DNA from: Cystobasidiopsis lactophilus
Taxonomy: Eukaryota; Basidiomycota; Agaricostilbomycetes; Agaricostilbales; Chionosphaeraceae
DNA length: 64,000 nt
Direction of reading: 5' to 3'
Assembly: GCA_001599975.1 (NCBI GenBank)
Contig: BCIO01000005.1
Span: 2,029,483-2,093,482, forward strand
A model generated the notes under the pieces. It did no database searches, had not been told where the DNA came from, and saw only the letters and a program-made list of their open reading frames with translations. Positions within the stretch are counted from its first letter, which is position 1, and each line of letters begins with the position of its first letter. Position numbers and translations under genes: made by a program. Below are positions 10,702 to 21,959 of the stretch, piece after piece.

Positions 10702-11674
10702 ATGGCTTCTAAGACGGTGCGTTGTCTGTCTACTACTAGTTATGTGCAGAGCTGAGGAGCAGGAGGGCACAGAACGACGTGGCGTTCCGGAAAACCTGGG
10801 ACAAAGAGGCGTACGCCGCCAAAGCCAAGGAGGTGCGCTGGTCTCGCCTACTGTCAGATCCTACTCCATAGCGTCTTACTAGTGAAGGTTCGTGCCACAG
10901 AAAGATGACAAGGCGAAGGAACACGCGCAGGAGGCGGCCGAAGCCATCAAGCAAGGTTCGTCAGCCTGTCACTCTGTAGCCCTTGTTCGCGCAGTTTGAG
11001 CTCACATTCGCGGATGCACGAACAGGCAAGAAGCCCAAGCGGCGGCGGAGGGATGAAGAGGACCTACCCAAGCCGACCAAGCGGATGCAAGGTTCGTCCA
11101 CTCTCCCCCTTTACTTCACTCGAAGTGCGGTCAGCTGAGCCGGTATGAACAGCACGAGAGGGCAGCTTAGAGCTAGACAAGAACCAGGGCAAGCTCATGG
11201 TCGTCTCCGGCTCCGTCACTCGGGGTCCCGGGGCGCCTGGGTTTTACTGCGACGTGTGCAACCGCACGCTCAAGGACTCGGTCGCTTACTTGGACCACCT
11301 CAACGCTCGCTCTCGTACGTTCTCTTGCCCATCATATGAATCTGATCTTATGAGATTGAACATGGGAACGTACAGACTTGAAGAGGTTGGGCCAAAACAC
11401 CAAAGTGACCCGCTCGACGCTCAACCAAGTCCGCCTTCGCATCGCCCAATTACGAGAGCAGACCAAGGAGAAGGCCAACGCGAAAGCGTACGACTTTGAG
11501 AAGCGTTTAAAAGACATCCAGCAGCTCGAGCGGGACGACAAAGCGGCGCAAAAGGAGAAGAAGCGCTTGGCCAAGCTCAAAGCTGAGGAGGCGGACCAGC
11601 CAAAGTTGTCCAAGGAGGACCTGGCCATGCAGGAGATGATGGGCTTCTCAGGGTTCGGAGGGTCAAAGAAGTAG
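10702..11674 (+). CDS. SNU23: U4/U6.U5 tri-snRNP zinc-finger protein Snu23 (ZMAT2)
   Basis: Snu23/ZMAT2 is a tri-snRNP/B-complex protein that acts during spliceosome activation in the nucleus. The gene begins with the very short exon ATGGCTTCTAAGACG (10702-10716). Then come NDVAFRKTWDKEAYAAKAKE, KDDKAKEHAQEAAEAIK, KKPKRRRRDEEDLPKPTK and a matrin/U1-type C2H2 finger (FYCDVCNRTLKDSVAYLDH, then LNARSH across a splice). The C-terminal coiled region LKRLGQNTKVTRSTLNQV is strongly conserved in the family, and the protein ends QEMMGFSGFGGSKK. At least six exons join in frame. Length (about 220 residues) and domain order match the family. It is the second splicing factor in this window but is not linked to IST3 in an operon-like way. 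Confidence 0.92.
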
Positions 11675-11700
11675 AATCGCCGCTCTGCCATCACGAGTCG

Positions 11701-11724
11701 AAACTTGTACGAACTTGTACGAAT
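11701..11724. repeat. 10-bp tandem duplication downstream of SNU23
   Basis: The unit acttgtacga occurs twice in a row (about 11703-11722) in the A/T-rich convergent spacer. It is minor and of no assigned function. Confidence 0.5.
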
Positions 11725-11874
11725 GAAAATTGTTTTCTCTCATTAACCAATAATATTGCTTGGCAGCATAAGCAGGTGGCATGCCAGCTGAGGAAGAGCC
11801 CGAAATCTCAAGCACAAATTCGAACCAATCTAAGCAAGAAAACTGAAATCTCCAGTGGCAATTTGCCCAAAGCC

Positions 11875-14800
11875 TCAAAGCTTGACAAAGGCCAAGCTGA
11901 CTCTATGGTCCCCAATCTCGGTGGCCGAGTCGTCCGCGCTGGCCCAGAACGGCGTCGTGCCTTCGGGCATCTGCGCCCAGTCCTTCGGCACGAGTTTGAG
12001 CACCTTGGCGATGACCTCCGCCTGCGACTTGAGCAGCTGGTCCAGGGCCTCTTTGCCTTCCGGGGTGTCCGCCTTGACGTAGACGTCCACGTCGTCAGTA
12101 GCCTGCAGCCGAGCCTCCTTGCGCGCCTTTTGCACCCGGTTCGCCAGCTCCCTCGCCAAGCCTTGCTCCACGTACTCCGGGCGAACGTTGGTATCCAGCA
12201 AGACGACCACCTCCCGGTCCGTGTTGCTCTCGAACGTCGAGCCGTCCGACGAAGGCGGCAGAGCGTCGACGTACAGCGAGGCCGTCAAGTCGCCCTCGCT
12301 CAGCTCCACGCCGGCCACCGTGATCTGGCCCGTCTCGCGGTACTTCTTGACATCGGCGGCAGGCACGCTGGGCAAGGCGTTCTTGACCTTGGGCATGTCC
12401 TTGCGCAGCTTGCGGCCCAGCACGGTGAAGTCGGCGTTGAGCTGCCACTTGACTCCGCACCGCGCCTCGTCCGAGGTCGTGTCCACGTTGAGCACGTTGA
12501 GCTCCTCTTCGATGTACGTCGACAGCGACTTGACGTCCTCCAGGTATTCCGCCGACGGGTGGCAAACTACCAACTCCTTGAGCGGCGTCTGTGTAGTTGT
12601 GCTCAGATCGGATGCCGAGCAGCATAGAATTGTGAAGACTTCACACCTTGAGGGGCAATCGGTTCTTCTCGCGGATGACACGACCCAACTCGATGACCGT
12701 CTGCAGCCGCTTGACTTGGCGGAGGATGACGGGGTCGAGGTACTCGGTGCGGACGGTGGGAAAGGGCACAAAGTGCACCGAGCGCTCGTCCTTGCCCAGC
12801 CCGAAGGACTCGGAGTCGACAAAGAAGGAGCGCAGCGACAGGTAGATGTGCTCCGCCAAGAAGGGCGTGAAAGACGACTGTGAAAGTCCGCTTCTCAACC
12901 ATTGCTCTGCGATGGGGTGAAGAGCAACCTACAAGAGTGCGGCAAAGGGTGAGCAAGGTCTCGGCCAGGCAGGTCAAGGCAGCTTGAGCGTCCTCGACGC
13001 CAGCCTCGCCTTTGAGGCGTCGCCGGTTGAAGCGGATATACCAGTTGGTGAGCTCGTCGATCAGCTGGAGCAGCTCAGGGACAACGGTGTAGAGGCGATA
13101 GGCCGCCATCTCCGTGCCGACGTGCTCGATCAAACTCTGACAGCGCGCTAGGATCCAGCGGTCCATGACGTTGGTGGGCGGCGCGGCCTTGCCCGTGTAC
13201 TTGAAGTCGACGTTGAACTGCTTCTTGAGGAGCGCGACGCCACCAAGGAAGAAACGGAACGAGTTGAGCCAGGGGAGCAGCACACGGCTGATGACCTCCT
13301 TGACGCCGGCCTCGCGGAAACGGAGGTTGTCGCCTCGCACAACAGGGGAGTTAATCAAGAACAATCTGTGGCGGGGATGCCTTCATGAGCTAGAGCCCAC
13401 TAGCTGAAAGGGCACCGCCACCCACCTCAGAGCGTCAGCGCCATACTGGTTGAGGATGATCATCGGGTCGGGGTAGTTCTTGAGCGACTTGCTCATCTTC
13501 TTGCCGTCTTCCGCAAGCACCAAGCCGCACACGACCAGGTTCTTCCACGGCGCTGTCTTGAACAAATGGGTGGAGAGCACGAGCAAAGTGTAAAACCAGC
13601 CTCGGGTCTGGTCCATGGCTTCAGCGATGAAGTCGGCCGGGAAGTTGGCCTCGATGGAGTTCTTGTTCTCGAAGGGGTAGTGATTCTGTGCGTAAGGCAT
13701 GCTGTGGTGTTCAACTCGTCAGCAAAACATTGCCGGAGGTGAATGCCAACCCCACCTTCCCGATTCGAACCAGCAGTCAAACACCTCGTCAATGCGTCGA
13801 AGTCGGCCCTTGCCCATCTTGCTGGGAATGGTGATGTCGTCGATGGACTCGCGGTGCAGGTCGGTCAAGATGCCGCAGCCAGAGAGTTCGTTCAGCTCTT
13901 CCAGCGAACCGACGCACACTGTCTCTTCGCCGTCTTCCGAGACCCAGATGGGCAGAGGTGTGCCCCAGTACCGGTTGCGAGAGATGTTCCAGTCTCTTGC
14001 ATTGGCCAGCCAATTTTGAAACCGCTTCTCTCCCACCTCCGCTGGAACCCTGCGAGCGCAAGTAAAACCCACATCAGATTTGTCCAGATGTGAAAATTAG
14101 CTTGACGCACCATCTCGTGGCCTTGTTGTTCTCGATCAACTCGTTGGTGATGTTCTCGACGCGGACGAACCACGAGCCGATAGCGCGTTGCATCAATGGC
14201 GTCCCGGATCTAACACAACGGTCAGCTTGGGTATGGTGAAAGTTTGAGTGAAGAAAACGAACCTCCAGCAGAAAGGGTACGAATGCTTAAGCATGCTTTG
14301 CACAAGCAGGTTGCCACTCTCCTTCAGCTTCTTCATGATGACCTTGTCAGCAGCCTACGACCGAGCGGGATGAGCAGAGTCTCAATCGGAATATTCCAAT
14401 TGACGAACCTTGAAGTTCAGCCCGGAGAGGTCGCCGGCTTCTTGGTTGAAGACGCCTTGCTCGTCGAAAGGGCAGGGCGGGATGTCCTCCTTGCCGACGA
14501 TGCCTTCACGGATGGCGATGCGGTGATCTTCCTCACCAAATGCTGGTGCCTGGTGGACAATGCCTGTGCCGCTGTCGTCCTTGACATAGGTGTCTGCCAC
14601 GATGCGGAACGCCGTCGAGCCGAACTGAAAACTTTCATCAGGCAAATCAACGCCTAACTCGGTAAAGCCACCCACTTTTGCTTCGAAGAACGGAAACAAA
14701 GGCTTATACTTCCATCCCACCATGTCGGTTCCTTTCACAGTGCCCAGCTTCTTGAACTTGGCCTTCTTCGGATCTTTGTAGAGCGTGCTCAACAGCTTTT

Positions 14801-15798
14801 CTAGAATGTAGAATGTTTTGTCTTTTTCTTGGTCGTGAATCTCGAGGTAGACGAAGTCGGGGTGAACGCAAAGAGCCAGATTCGAAGGCAAGGTCCAGGG
14901 CGTGGTGGTCCACGCCAAGACAAAGGCATTGGGTTCGTCGAGCAGCTCGAATCCCACTGTCACTGCCGGGTCATCAACGTCCTGGTATGCCAGTCCGGCT
15001 TCAAAGTTGGACAGAGGCGTGTTGAGGGCAGTGGAGTAGGGCATGACGCGAAACCCGTGGTAGACTTGGCCCTCTTGCCATAGCTGCTTGAACGCCCACC
15101 AGACTGACTCCATGAATGTGACGTGGAGCGTCTTGTAGTCGTTATCAAAGTCGATCCACCGGCCCATGCGCTCGACGGTCGTCCGCCACTCTGAGGCATA
15201 GCGCATGACAATGGCCCGGCACTCTGCATTGTACTTGGGGATGCCAAGCTCCATTACGTCCTTTCTGGAGGTGATGCCGAGCTTTTTATCGATCTCTCTT
15301 TCGACTGGCAGGCCGTGGGTGTCCCAGCCAAAGCGGCGCTCGACATAGTGGCCATTTGAGTGCGCGAATCGAGTCACAATATCCTGTGTTCCCCGGGCCG
15401 TCAGCGATTATTCATAGAACACGCTTAGCATGTAATACACACCTTGACCGTGCCCATGCTGTTGCAGAAGCAGGATTAGCCACAGGAAATCACCGAATAA
15501 ATTTTGGCACCGTACAGCAGATGGCCGTAATGCGGCGTGCCAGTGCCTTTAAAATGGATGGCGCTAAGTTTCCTACTCATACAGCACCGTCAGGGCGAGT
15601 CTTACAGAACGGTGGCCCATCCAGGAAGACGTAGGGCTTGCGGTCTTTGGACTGGCGAAGTGATTCTTGGAACGCATCAATCTCCTTCCAGTACGCCAAA
15701 ACGACCTCCTCCTCCCTCGCGAACTGGAATGGCGCTTGGGCGTCGTGCGCCGGGAACTGGGCGTCCTTGCCCTGGCCGACAAACGAGGTCGCTGCCAT
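11875..15798 (-). CDS. ILS1: Isoleucyl-tRNA synthetase, cytosolic type
   Basis: This class Ia enzyme charges tRNA-Ile. The start [12 protein letters not shown] is at 15798. The HIGH-type motif appears across an intron as [10 protein letters not shown] (about 15530), and the KMSKS motif as [16 protein letters not shown] (about 13490). [19 protein letters not shown] marks the N-terminal catalytic half. [19 protein letters not shown] and [16 protein letters not shown] mark the editing domain. [18 protein letters not shown] and [18 protein letters not shown] precede the KMSKS loop. The anticodon-binding part ([28 protein letters not shown]) and the eukaryotic C-terminal extension are complete to the stop at 11875. 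About ten exons are needed. An in-frame upstream ATG at 15936 would add 46 residues with presequence-like composition. Confidence 0.95.
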
Positions 15799-16102
15799 GG
15801 TCGGTTTTTGGTCTTCGCTTGGTGGTCTGGTTGGACCAACGTGGACGCTTCGCTCGATGGATCTGGGAGGAGATACCAGCGGAACCAGCGGCGATTTGCT
15901 TCTAAAACTTGCCAAGGCGCGCAGGCCTATTCGCATTCGTTCGGGAGCAAGCTGTTGACTTGGAGTCTCGAAGTTGAGGCGAACCCCGTGACTTTGAATT
16001 TATCTTGTCCTGAGTCATACAATGCGAAGCTAGGGAGCTCTAGTGCATCAAGAGAGTCAGCAAGCGAGGTTAGAGAGCGAGCGGGAGCCAAAGATGGCTA
16101 GA

Positions 16103-17223
16103 TTAGTGGGTTTCGATCGACTTCTCCAGCCCGGCCTGCCGCTTCAACACTTGCTGGACTTGCTCGTAGACGCCCAGAAAGACTGCACCTCCGAGACCGA
16201 TCCACAACACCCGCGGGGCCACGCCTTTGAACAGGGCTGAGAGCCCCTCCTCTCGAAAGATGCGCTTCAAAGTGGGCAAAGTCTTGGAGTAGCCTTCGGT
16301 GCCAGTCTGGCTGCTTCTTGTCAGCATGATCCTGGTCTTGGCGACATCTAGCGGTGTGGTGACTCCAGCTGCAAAGGCACCGGCAACACTTCCGCAAGCC
16401 GCTGCATCCGGCCAAGCTGGCAGGCTTTTCGAGTCTACCAAGCTGGGAGTCGCAAACCGCCGTCTGGCCCTCCATAGCTTTAGTCGCTCATACAGCGGAA
16501 ACTGTATGCAGCAGAAAGGGATCTGCAGGTCTCCAACCAGATTAATGGCGAGTCTCCATTTGAACTGGCGAGCGGACCCACCTCTCTCGCTATCGTCGTG
16601 GTGTAGCCCCGATATAGACCTCGTATCCCCGATTCGGCAATCGTCATTCGTAGCGCCATTAACGAAGATGCTTTGGCGCCGTAGGTGGAAGTTTGCTGGC
16701 GCTGCTTCACTACTTCCGTTGGCACACGGATGATGCACGCCGTCTGCCCTCTATGAGACTTTTGAAGTCATTTGAAGTGAACAATAGGCTCACGGCTTCG
16801 CCGCCACTCGCTGCGAGCATGTGGACGAGAGGCGCATTTTCTGGTCGCTGTAAAGCCGGCACCAGCTTAGGAAGAGCCGCTTTTAGTTGCTCGTACGAAG
16901 TAAAGAAGGCGGCAGCTGTTTTCTCCAGTTGGTTCAGGGCATCTTAGAGGAGGTTGAAAGCGACAAATCACCTCCGGGAGCCGAGCCAACCACAACGCTG
17001 CCCAGCCCCTTGTAGACACCGCGAAAGCCACCCGCTTGTAGGAAGCCTTCCTTGGCCTGCAGGCGAGTCTTGATGGAGTCCAAAGGGAAGAAGAGGACGT
17101 CGACAGCAATGCCAGCCGCCGCTCCGCCCTGCCAAAAGTGAAAGCCTCAAATCAGCACGGCGAGAGCGAAGACACAAATCAAATCGCAGGGAAGCTGACA
17201 GCAAGAGCAGTTGCGAAGCTCAT
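16103..17223 (-). CDS. PET8: Mitochondrial S-adenosylmethionine carrier (Pet8/SLC25A26)
   Basis: The carrier exchanges cytosolic S-adenosylmethionine for matrix S-adenosylhomocysteine across the inner mitochondrial membrane. The start MSFATALA is at 17223, followed by an intron. Three mitochondrial-carrier repeats are visible: [17 protein letters not shown] with [30 protein letters not shown] with [12 protein letters not shown] and [15 protein letters not shown], and [13 protein letters not shown] with [20 protein letters not shown]. The residues around the first two signatures ([19 protein letters not shown]) closely follow the yeast Pet8 pattern, so I prefer this to other carriers. About 270 residues is normal. 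Five or so exons join in frame. The gene is downstream of and codirectional with the acyl-CoA synthetase gene, but no functional link is implied. Confidence 0.9.
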
Positions 17224-17357
17224 TGTGAGCTATTTAGGTGTGCGAGATTGGCTCAAGACTACCGCTGCATGGTCGAATGTGAAAAACAACTGAAATGCAA
17301 GTGTCGACACGCTGGTGATCCAACCCTATACATATGTAGTGATGCAGCCCAATCTAT

Positions 17358-19569
17358 CTACAGCTTAGCCTTGATGTTTGATGCCTTTCGCTCCTCCCAA
17401 GCTTGCCTGTGGTCGAATTTTGGTTAGGCGGCAGGACAGAAAGGACAGCTAGATTACTCACGCGACAGCGGGCTTAAGCTCGCGCTTGACGATCTTGCCA
17501 CTGGAGTGATGTGTGAGTAAATTTAGAGGAGAAACACTGGGCGGTAGAACCCACGTTGCGTTACGGGTGATGGGCTCGTCCCGGATCAGGATGATGACAG
17601 GGACTTCGTGTCGTGCCAACATCTTGGCGGCTTGAGCCTTAACCTCCTCTTCCTTAACCTTGCCCACAAACTCGGGCTTAGGTGCAACGATGGCACTGAT
17701 CTCGATGGTAAGAAACGCTGGTCGGGAGACATGAATATTGAGACTCACGCGACTAGCTCGCCATACTTCTCATCAGGCACCGCCAGCACGCAGGCGTCCA
17801 TGATGCGAGTATCGGAGTAGAGGGCGTTCTCGACGGCAACGCAGGTAATGTTCTCACCACCGCGAATGATGATGTCCTTGAGCCGATCGCTGATGTAGAG
17901 CCAGCCGTCCTCGTCCTTGTAACCAAGATCACCACTGATGACGGCACATCAGCTTTTACCGTCGAAGACAGATGAAGTAAAACTCGCCTCTTGAACCAGT
18001 GGTCCTTAGTGAAGGACTCCGCTGTAGCCTTGGGGTTGTTCCAATAGCAGGAAGCCACGTTGGGACCACGGATCCAGATCTCTCCAGCCTTACGTGGAGG
18101 ACACTCCTTCTGCGTCTCGAAATCGACGATCATGACCTCGTTGACAGGAGTGGGAACACCGCAAGATTTCGGCCGCAAGAGATAATCTTCGTTAGCGTGG
18201 TTGACTGCCACCGAGTTGGTCTCAGTCAAGCCATAGGCTTGGGACATGACGGCGTTCGGGAAGGCTGCGGTGGCTTCTGCTGGCAGGCGGTCGGAAGACG
18301 GCGCGCCGCCAAACAGGAAGTTGGCCAGGGTTGAGCCGCTCTTGAGCTCACTGTGCGTGAGTTCCGCCACCATTGAGGGAACACCGCCAGCAAGAGTTAA
18401 TTTTTCCCGCTTGACCAGCTTGACAGCCTCCTTCAGGTCCCACTTGTGCATCAAGCAGATCTTGCCTGCGGTGGCAGTAATGATCATTAAAAGCGATTGC
18501 TAGAAAGAAACTGTCAGCCATGGACACTGTTGAGATATAGATCAAGTACTCACGCAGCCCGTGACATGGAACAAAGGAACGGAGAGCAGCAGACCGCGTT
18601 GTGGGTCATCCAGCGAAGGCGGCTTGGGCAAAGGATCGCCTTTGCGGAGAGCAGATCGTAGACCAGCTGTACAGACCATTGATAGTCAGGAAACATTCAG
18701 TCAAAATACAGGCATAATTCTGCCTACCAATCTGGGTGTTGAACAGGTTGGTCAAAAACGCGCGCTGGGTAGACAGGACGCCCTTGGGCAAGCCGGTCGT
18801 GCCAGAAGTGAAGAAAAGCGTGGCGTTGTCCTCTGGCTTGACCTCGATCTTGGGCAATGGTCCGAGCAATGGGAGCTTGCGCCACTCGTCAACCGACACT
18901 GTGCCGGCAACATGCTTGGTAGGCCGGGCAACGAGAATGAGCTCGAGGCCAGCGTCAGCCATCTTCGAGAAATTGGGCTCGAGGCGCTCGGCTCGCTCGG
19001 TGTCAGCGACAACCACCTTGCAGCCGGCGTTTGTGATGCAGAAAGTGAGAGGGTCGGCGGGCAACCACGCATTGAGGCCGGCAACGACGGCGCCTAGCGC
19101 CTGGGCGGCGAAAAAGAAGTAGATCCATTCTGGAAAGTTGCGCATGCAGATGCCGACTCGGTCGCCCTTTCGAACACCGGCTTGGTAGAGGCGGATGGCC
19201 AACTCGTCCACCCGAGCGTGGGCCTCTCCGTAGGTGATCTTTTCGTCGTTGAAGATGATGTACACTCGCTTGTCTGCTTGCGGGTTGCGAGTTGACAGCC
19301 AGAATTGTTGGATCTGGAAGGCTAATTTAGACTGGGGAAACCGCGATCAACAAGGCATTTTCAAAAGCTCACGCTCTTGGGCAAATTCTTGTACACTTTA
19401 TACATCTGGCCATCCACAAGTTCGGTTTCCAGCTCATGGGTGGTGCCAGGGGCCGTAATTAGAGCCGTGGACTCGCTGCCGGGCCAAAAAGAAATTTCAG
19501 GATCAAGTCGGCTCCCGCTCCCTTGGCTATGCAGGACACTCACGCGAGCGAGACGGCTGGGAAAGGCAT
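17358..19569 (-). CDS. Acyl-CoA synthetase (AMP-forming) with peroxisomal PTS1-like end
   Basis: AMP-forming synthetases activate a carboxylic acid to its CoA thioester via an acyl-adenylate. The start MPFPAVSLA at 19569 is the only frame that splices correctly (phase 2) into ESTALITAPGTTHELE. Next come DEKITYGEAHARVDELA and GVRKGDRVGICMRNFPEW. The P-loop TSGTTGLPKG, the motif YGLTETNSVAVNH (A5), and SGDLGYKDEDGWLYISDR with DIIIRGGENI (A7/A8) follow. The last exons contain ATGKIVKRELKP, where the Lys is the usual catalytic A10 residue. The protein ends SNIKAKL; AKL is an accepted PTS1 variant, suggesting peroxisomes. The head-to-head neighbour is an SKL-ending dienoyl-CoA reductase-like gene. 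Substrate (medium/long-chain or other acid) cannot be told. Confidence 0.87.
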
Positions 19570-19884
19570 TTGGGCAGCTTTTGGAGATCGGAAGTGTGTG
19601 TTCTGCTGCAGGCTCGCAGTTCAGGATGAAAGGGCACAAGATCAGGTCGAGCCTGCCTTTCGGAGCGGAGGTGGCGGCGGGGAAGCGCAAAAGTCGCGAA
19701 GTAGCGGAGGGTGTTCACGACGGCCACAACCTTCCCACGCTGGTTTGGTCAGACAGAAGCATCGATAGAACCCGAATCTTGGACCTCCGCAACGAAAACC
19801 GGCCAGCGACCGCTTCGAAAACGCTCACCCGCACGCTTGCCTCCGCTCAGCCAAGTCGCGCTCGCCTCGGCAAAGGACGGTAAA
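19570..19884. promoter_or_regulatory. Shared divergent promoter of two peroxisomal genes
   Basis: This 315-bp region separates the starts of the acyl-CoA synthetase (-) and the dienoyl-CoA reductase-like gene (+). Both products carry PTS1-like ends, so a common fatty-acid-responsive control is plausible but not demonstrated. I did not identify a specific operator. Confidence 0.45.
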
Positions 19885-20907
19885 ATGGGACACCCAGTCT
19901 TCAAGCAGGACATCTTCAAAGGCAAAGTCGTGTATGGCGGTTGCTTTTAAAAGAAAGGAAGGAGGACGCGAGCTCATTCATGCGGCGATCCTCAACTTGC
20001 AGGTTTGCCACGGGTGGCGGAACTGGCATCGTCAAGGGCATCGTAACCACGCTCATGCAGCTTGGTGCGGATGCCGTGATAGTCGGCCGCCGGAAGGATG
20101 TGATCGAAGGGACAGCTCAAGAGCTTTCGAAGGCAACTGGTCGGACTTGCATTGGCGTGTCGAGCGACGTGCGCAAGGTCGAAGCTTTGCAGACGGCCGT
20201 CGAGCAAGCCATCCAAAAGTTTGGCCGATTGGACTTTTGCATTTGTGGCGCAGCTGGAAACTTCCTCAGCCCGGTGGGTGGCGCTCAGAGCGTCTTCCCT
20301 ATAACCGCTTCTGACCATTGTGCCAGATCGAGGGACTCAGCACAAATGCATTCGCCACCGTCATTCAAATTGATCTGCTTGGCACGTACAACACTATCAA
20401 GGCATGCCTCCCACACATCAAAAAGAGCAAGGGCGCTTTTCTTTCTATCTCCGCAACGCTCCATTATGCCGGCACGCATATGCAGGCCCATGTTTCGGCT
20501 GCCAAGGCTGGCATAGATGCTCTCAGTCAGGTGGTGGCTGTCGAGTACGGCCCGGTGGGCGTCCGCTCCAACATCATCGCTCCCGGACCAGTGGGCGACA
20601 CCGAAGGGTACAATCGGCTCATCACCAAGTGAGGTCGTCTGTTGAGCAAGTCAAGGTGCTTCTAACAATTTTCGACAGAGACACTCGAGACCAGGTTGCA
20701 AGGGCGATCCCGTTGCAGAGGGCCGGCAAGGTGCAAGACATCGCGGACGCGGCGGCCTTCCTGTTCTCAGATGCTGGCTCTTGGATCACAGGAACAGCCA
20801 TTGTGGTCGACGGCGGCGCGTGGCACATTTCCCAATCCTCGGTTCCTTACCCAGACAGCGTCATCGACGCTGCCGGGTTCCGCGAGGCCATCAAGAGCAA
20901 GCTGTAG
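19885..20907 (+). CDS. SPS19: Peroxisomal 2,4-dienoyl-CoA reductase-like SDR
   Basis: Sps19/DECR2-type short-chain dehydrogenases reduce 2,4-dienoyl-CoA with NADPH during beta-oxidation of unsaturated fatty acids. The start [16 protein letters not shown] is joined by a phase-2 intron to [17 protein letters not shown]. That is the TGGGTGI nucleotide-binding loop of this subgroup; the classic SDR loop is TGxxx[18 protein letters not shown] carries the Arg-Arg typical of NADPH preference. [10 protein letters not shown] matches the family NxAAGNF region, with Cys replacing Asn at the first position. Ile-Ser-Ala-Thr then Tyr and, four residues later, His/Gln occupy the usual active-site area, and the family is known to differ from the canonical Tyr-x3-Lys there. 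[10 protein letters not shown] is near the end. The protein ends in SKL, a canonical PTS1. Four exons join in frame. Confidence 0.85.
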
Positions 20908-20935
20908 TCGTCTATGCATTTCCAACAAGTGTACA

Positions 20936-21863
20936 CTATTTGAACTTCCTCTGTGGCTTGTCCCCCGCCACCTTTGAGAACCATTCGGGCCACACCGGCT
21001 TCGACTTGTCCGATGGAACTTTGATCGTGTGTTTGGAATACTTGAGGTATCGTTCGCTGGACGGTCAAGTTGGGAGACAACCACTCAAGTTAAGAGTCTC
21101 TTTTGACTTACAGCAAGCGCAGGTTCTTCAGGTTGCTGGTGAAGAACAGGTCGATGAGATCGCCTATTAACGGGATCAGCCCAAGCATCGCGTCAACCAT
21201 GCAGTAGATGAGCATGGTGCCCAGCACATCGAACGGCACGCCAATGAGACCGCAGAGGATCACAATGTAGACCTGCAAAGAGGCGGTCAGCTCAAGACTG
21301 AGATCGAGATGGGGATCTGGCTCACGCCGAAGACCAAGCCAATCATGTCGCCAATCCACGGAATCAAGACCCCAATCAAAGCATCAAGGCCCAAGCCAGG
21401 GATGCGCGAGATGACGTTCCAGTACTTCACGAAAGCTTAGACGCTCACACGCTCAGAAAAGGGGAGTGAAAGCGCACAGGTATTTGGTTCAGGAAGGGCA
21501 GCTTCAAGATGGATGGCATCGCATCCAAAAGCAAGCAAACTGTGCGTATATGGTTGTAAAGCAGCTGGGCTAGTGAAATGAACAAAGCAAGGAAGGGGAA
21601 AGCCATGGCGTTAGCGGGAGGACAAGAGCAACATTTGGCAAACTTACCTTCCTGATCATTGCGGGCTGTGATTTCCCTTTTAGATTGATCCAAACAGTCA
21701 CGATGAAAGCAGCTATAGGATCTCACGAGGCCACAAGATCGGATAAAACTGTGTTGCCTCGACGTCAGTCAAGTGCATCCTAACTTGGGTCGAGGCGCCT
21801 CAGAGCTGTAGAGGCTGGCCTTACCTGCACTTTGAAATCGTCTGATGTCTCGACTACTGGCAT
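20936..21863 (-). CDS. DUF4112 membrane protein (5' end uncertain)
   Basis: DUF4112 proteins are small fungal/bacterial membrane proteins of unknown function. Confident exons give ISRIPGLGLDALIGVLIPW plus IGDMIGLVFG, then VYIVILCGLIGVPFDVLG with LIYCMVDAMLGLIPLIGD and LIDLFFTSNLKNLRLL. A short final exon ends PEWFSKVAGDKPQRKFK (stop 20936-20938). The repeated IPxxGD-type loops between hydrophobic stretches are the family hallmark. Upstream, an exon with LLYNHIRTVCLLLDAMPS is probable. A plausible ATG (MPVVETSDDFKVQ) lies at 21863, but I could not connect all exons in one frame, so the 5' half is tentative. It starts only about 100 bp from the divergent RCM1 gene. Confidence 0.65.
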
Positions 21864-21959
21864 TGTAAGGACGATTTGAGCACACTGGGTCGCTGCACCC
21901 GGAAAAGAGGCGAAATCCGCTTCTCTTCTCCAAACAGCCTCCTGGTCCAGACTGCTGGG

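Noticed and set aside
11776-12627. 283-codon plus-strand frame
   Set aside because: Antisense to the C-terminal part of IleRS; biased reverse-frame composition.
13753-13775. tRNA B-box-like ggttcgaatcg on the minus strand
   Set aside because: It encodes the conserved IleRS residues CWFESG in frame; no A-box or cloverleaf surrounds it.
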